12,824 nt of DNA from a bacterium. Its GTDB lineage: Bacteria > Patescibacteriota > Minisyncoccia > UBA6257 > GWB1-50-10. Location of the stretch: the NCBI GenBank assembly GCA_027310235.1, contig DAIDBF010000087.1:1-12824 (forward strand). Direction: 5' to 3'. Below are positions 11,793 through 12,824 of this stretch, piece after piece. Position numbers and translations under genes: made by a program. The notes under the pieces are model-generated. The model made no database searches. It was not told the DNA's origin and saw only the letters and a list, made by a program, of their open reading frames with translations. Within the stretch, counting starts at the first letter, position 1; every line of letters begins with the position of its first letter.

Positions 11793-12824
11793 ATGTCTCC
11801 TCTCCTCAGTATATTCGTATTCGCCCTCATTGTCGCCGCGTGCGTATGGTTTTTTTTCCTCTCAAGGGCCAATGCGCGGAAAAGGCTTCTTGGGGAACTT
11901 GACCAGAAACTGTTTCTTATCAAAGTTCCCCAGGGCTCCCAGGAAGGGAAAGACCTGAAGAAAGAGATTAATATTTCCGAACAGCTTCTCAATGCGCTTG
12001 CGTCATTTAATGAACCCTTTACATTCGAGGTTGCGGTCCCGCATGTGGGTCGTGAGATATCTTTCTACGGAGCGGTTCCTGGAAAATTCAGCGGCGCGCT
12101 CGTACGGCAACTACACTCTTTATGGCCGGAAGCGACGGTGGAACCCGCGGAAGATTTTAATGTCTTCAATTACAGCGGCACTGCCCTCGGCGGATTCGTG
12201 ACACAAAAGGAGCGTTTCGTGCTTCCTATTCGTACGTATGAGGAGATAGATGCCGATACGTTTCTTCCCGTGATCGGCGGACTTGCGAAGATTGAGGAGG
12301 TCGGAGAAGGAGGCGCGATTCAGTTTGTGGTAAAACCCGCACGAAATCGGCTCAAGAAAGAAGCCCAGTCGGTCCTGAAGGTATTAAAGAAAGGATGGCG
12401 ATTGGGGGAGGTACTTCGTTCCCGTGACGCCATTCCTCTTTCCGAATTCGGGGGGGCCATCTCGGGAAAAAAGGCGAAGGAAGAGAACGAAGATGCTCCG
12501 AAACGGATCGATGAAGATACCATAAAAACGATCAGCGCGAAGCTCTCGAAGCCTTTTTTCGAGGTGAATATCAGAGTGGTGGTATCGGCGCCGAGCGATA
12601 TTCAGGCGCAGTCCATTTTCCAGGGGATTGTGGCGGGATTTTCGCAGCTTGACGCCCCTTCGCGGAACGAGCTTCGGATCGTGCAGCCGAGGAATCAAAG
12701 AAAATTCTTCTATAAGTATTCTTACCGGGAGTTCGATGTCGACGAGATGGTGGTCTTTAACAGCGAGGAACTCGCGAGCATTTTTCATCTCCCGACGCCG
12801 TTCACTGTAGTGCCGCATATCAAG
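11793..12824 (+). CDS. Membrane-anchored conjugation/type IV secretion-like protein, N-terminal part
   Basis: The frame is open from ATG 11793 to the window edge, giving 344 residues without a stop. Residues about 3-23 (LLSIFVFALIVAACVWFFF) form one membrane helix. A long soluble region follows with two similar-looking alpha/beta parts (about 65-200 and 245-320). It ends near FNSEELASIFHLPTPFTVVPHI, which resembles the segment just before the ATPase domain in CPR proteins annotated as type IV secretory system conjugative DNA transfer (TraG/VirD4-like) proteins. The ATPase itself would lie beyond the window, so no Walker motif can be checked. The family call comes from remembered similarity and is uncertain. 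No clear ribosome binding site precedes the ATG. Confidence 0.65.
   Translation, partial: MSPLLSIFVFALIVAACVWFFFLSRANARKRLLGELDQKLFLIKVPQGSQEGKDLKKEINISEQLLNALASFNEPFTFEVAVPHVGREISFYGAVPGKFSGALVRQLHSLWPEATVEPAEDFNVFNYSGTALGGFVTQKERFVLPIRTYEEIDADTFLPVIGGLAKIEEVGEGGAIQFVVKPARNRLKKEAQSVLKVLKKGWRLGEVLRSRDAIPLSEFGGAISGKKAKEENEDAPKRIDEDTIKTISAKLSKPFFEVNIRVVVSAPSDIQAQSIFQGIVAGFSQLDAPSRNELRIVQPRNQRKFFYKYSYREFDVDEMVVFNSEELASIFHLPTPFTVVPHIK

Noticed and set aside
1..12824. CRISPR array, insertion sequence transposase, restriction or toxin-antitoxin genes
   Set aside because: I found no regularly spaced direct repeats and no transposase, nuclease-methylase or toxin-antitoxin protein pattern in either strand.

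Overview
This window looks like a chromosomal segment of a member of the Candidate Phyla Radiation (Patescibacteria), most likely Parcubacteria. That is an inference from four things: reduced core proteins (a 145-residue EF-Ts and a 727-residue SMC), a GQSLIE-type prepilin, a CPR-style conjugation-type membrane protein at the right edge, and terse gene starts. TGA ends the smc gene and no in-frame TGA is needed elsewhere, so the code is the standard bacterial one.

Layout. Positions 1-3255 hold rnc (RNase III) and smc in the order also known from Bacillus, with large hairpins before rnc and between the two genes. Positions 3256-4207 form a break: a ~200-nt palindromic element, about 250 bp of featureless DNA, a short perfect palindrome, and an orphan response-regulator receiver gene on the minus strand. 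Positions 4207-7815 carry translation genes: rpsP, khpA, trmD, rpsB, a short tsf and a small membrane protein. rimM and rplS are missing from their usual places. A second copy of the palindromic element and an unrelated large palindrome sit between khpA and trmD. tRNA-Tyr(GTA) follows at 7859. After it come ~320 bp rich in hairpins, ending in an imperfect duplicate of the tRNA 3' end. Positions 8314-11228 hold a type IV prepilin with an inserted LamG-like domain, convergent with a GT39-type membrane glycosyltransferase. Positions 11235-12824 start at overlapping divergent promoters and hold a small hypothetical gene and the first 344 codons of a membrane-anchored protein resembling CPR conjugation-type ATPases.

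Two themes stand out. First, many genes have a clear sigma70-like -10 box only 9-17 nt before the best ATG and no Shine-Dalgarno (rpsP, trmD, rpsB, prepilin, GT39, the 11252 gene). This suggests leaderless or near-leaderless transcription, whereas rnc, smc and the response regulator keep a ribosome binding site. Second, the intergenic regions are full of long inverted repeats. The most interesting are two diverged ~200-nt copies of one element (3254-3450 and 5157-5361), which keep base pairing despite sequence change, and the two long hairpins around the RNase III gene, which look like RNase III substrates.
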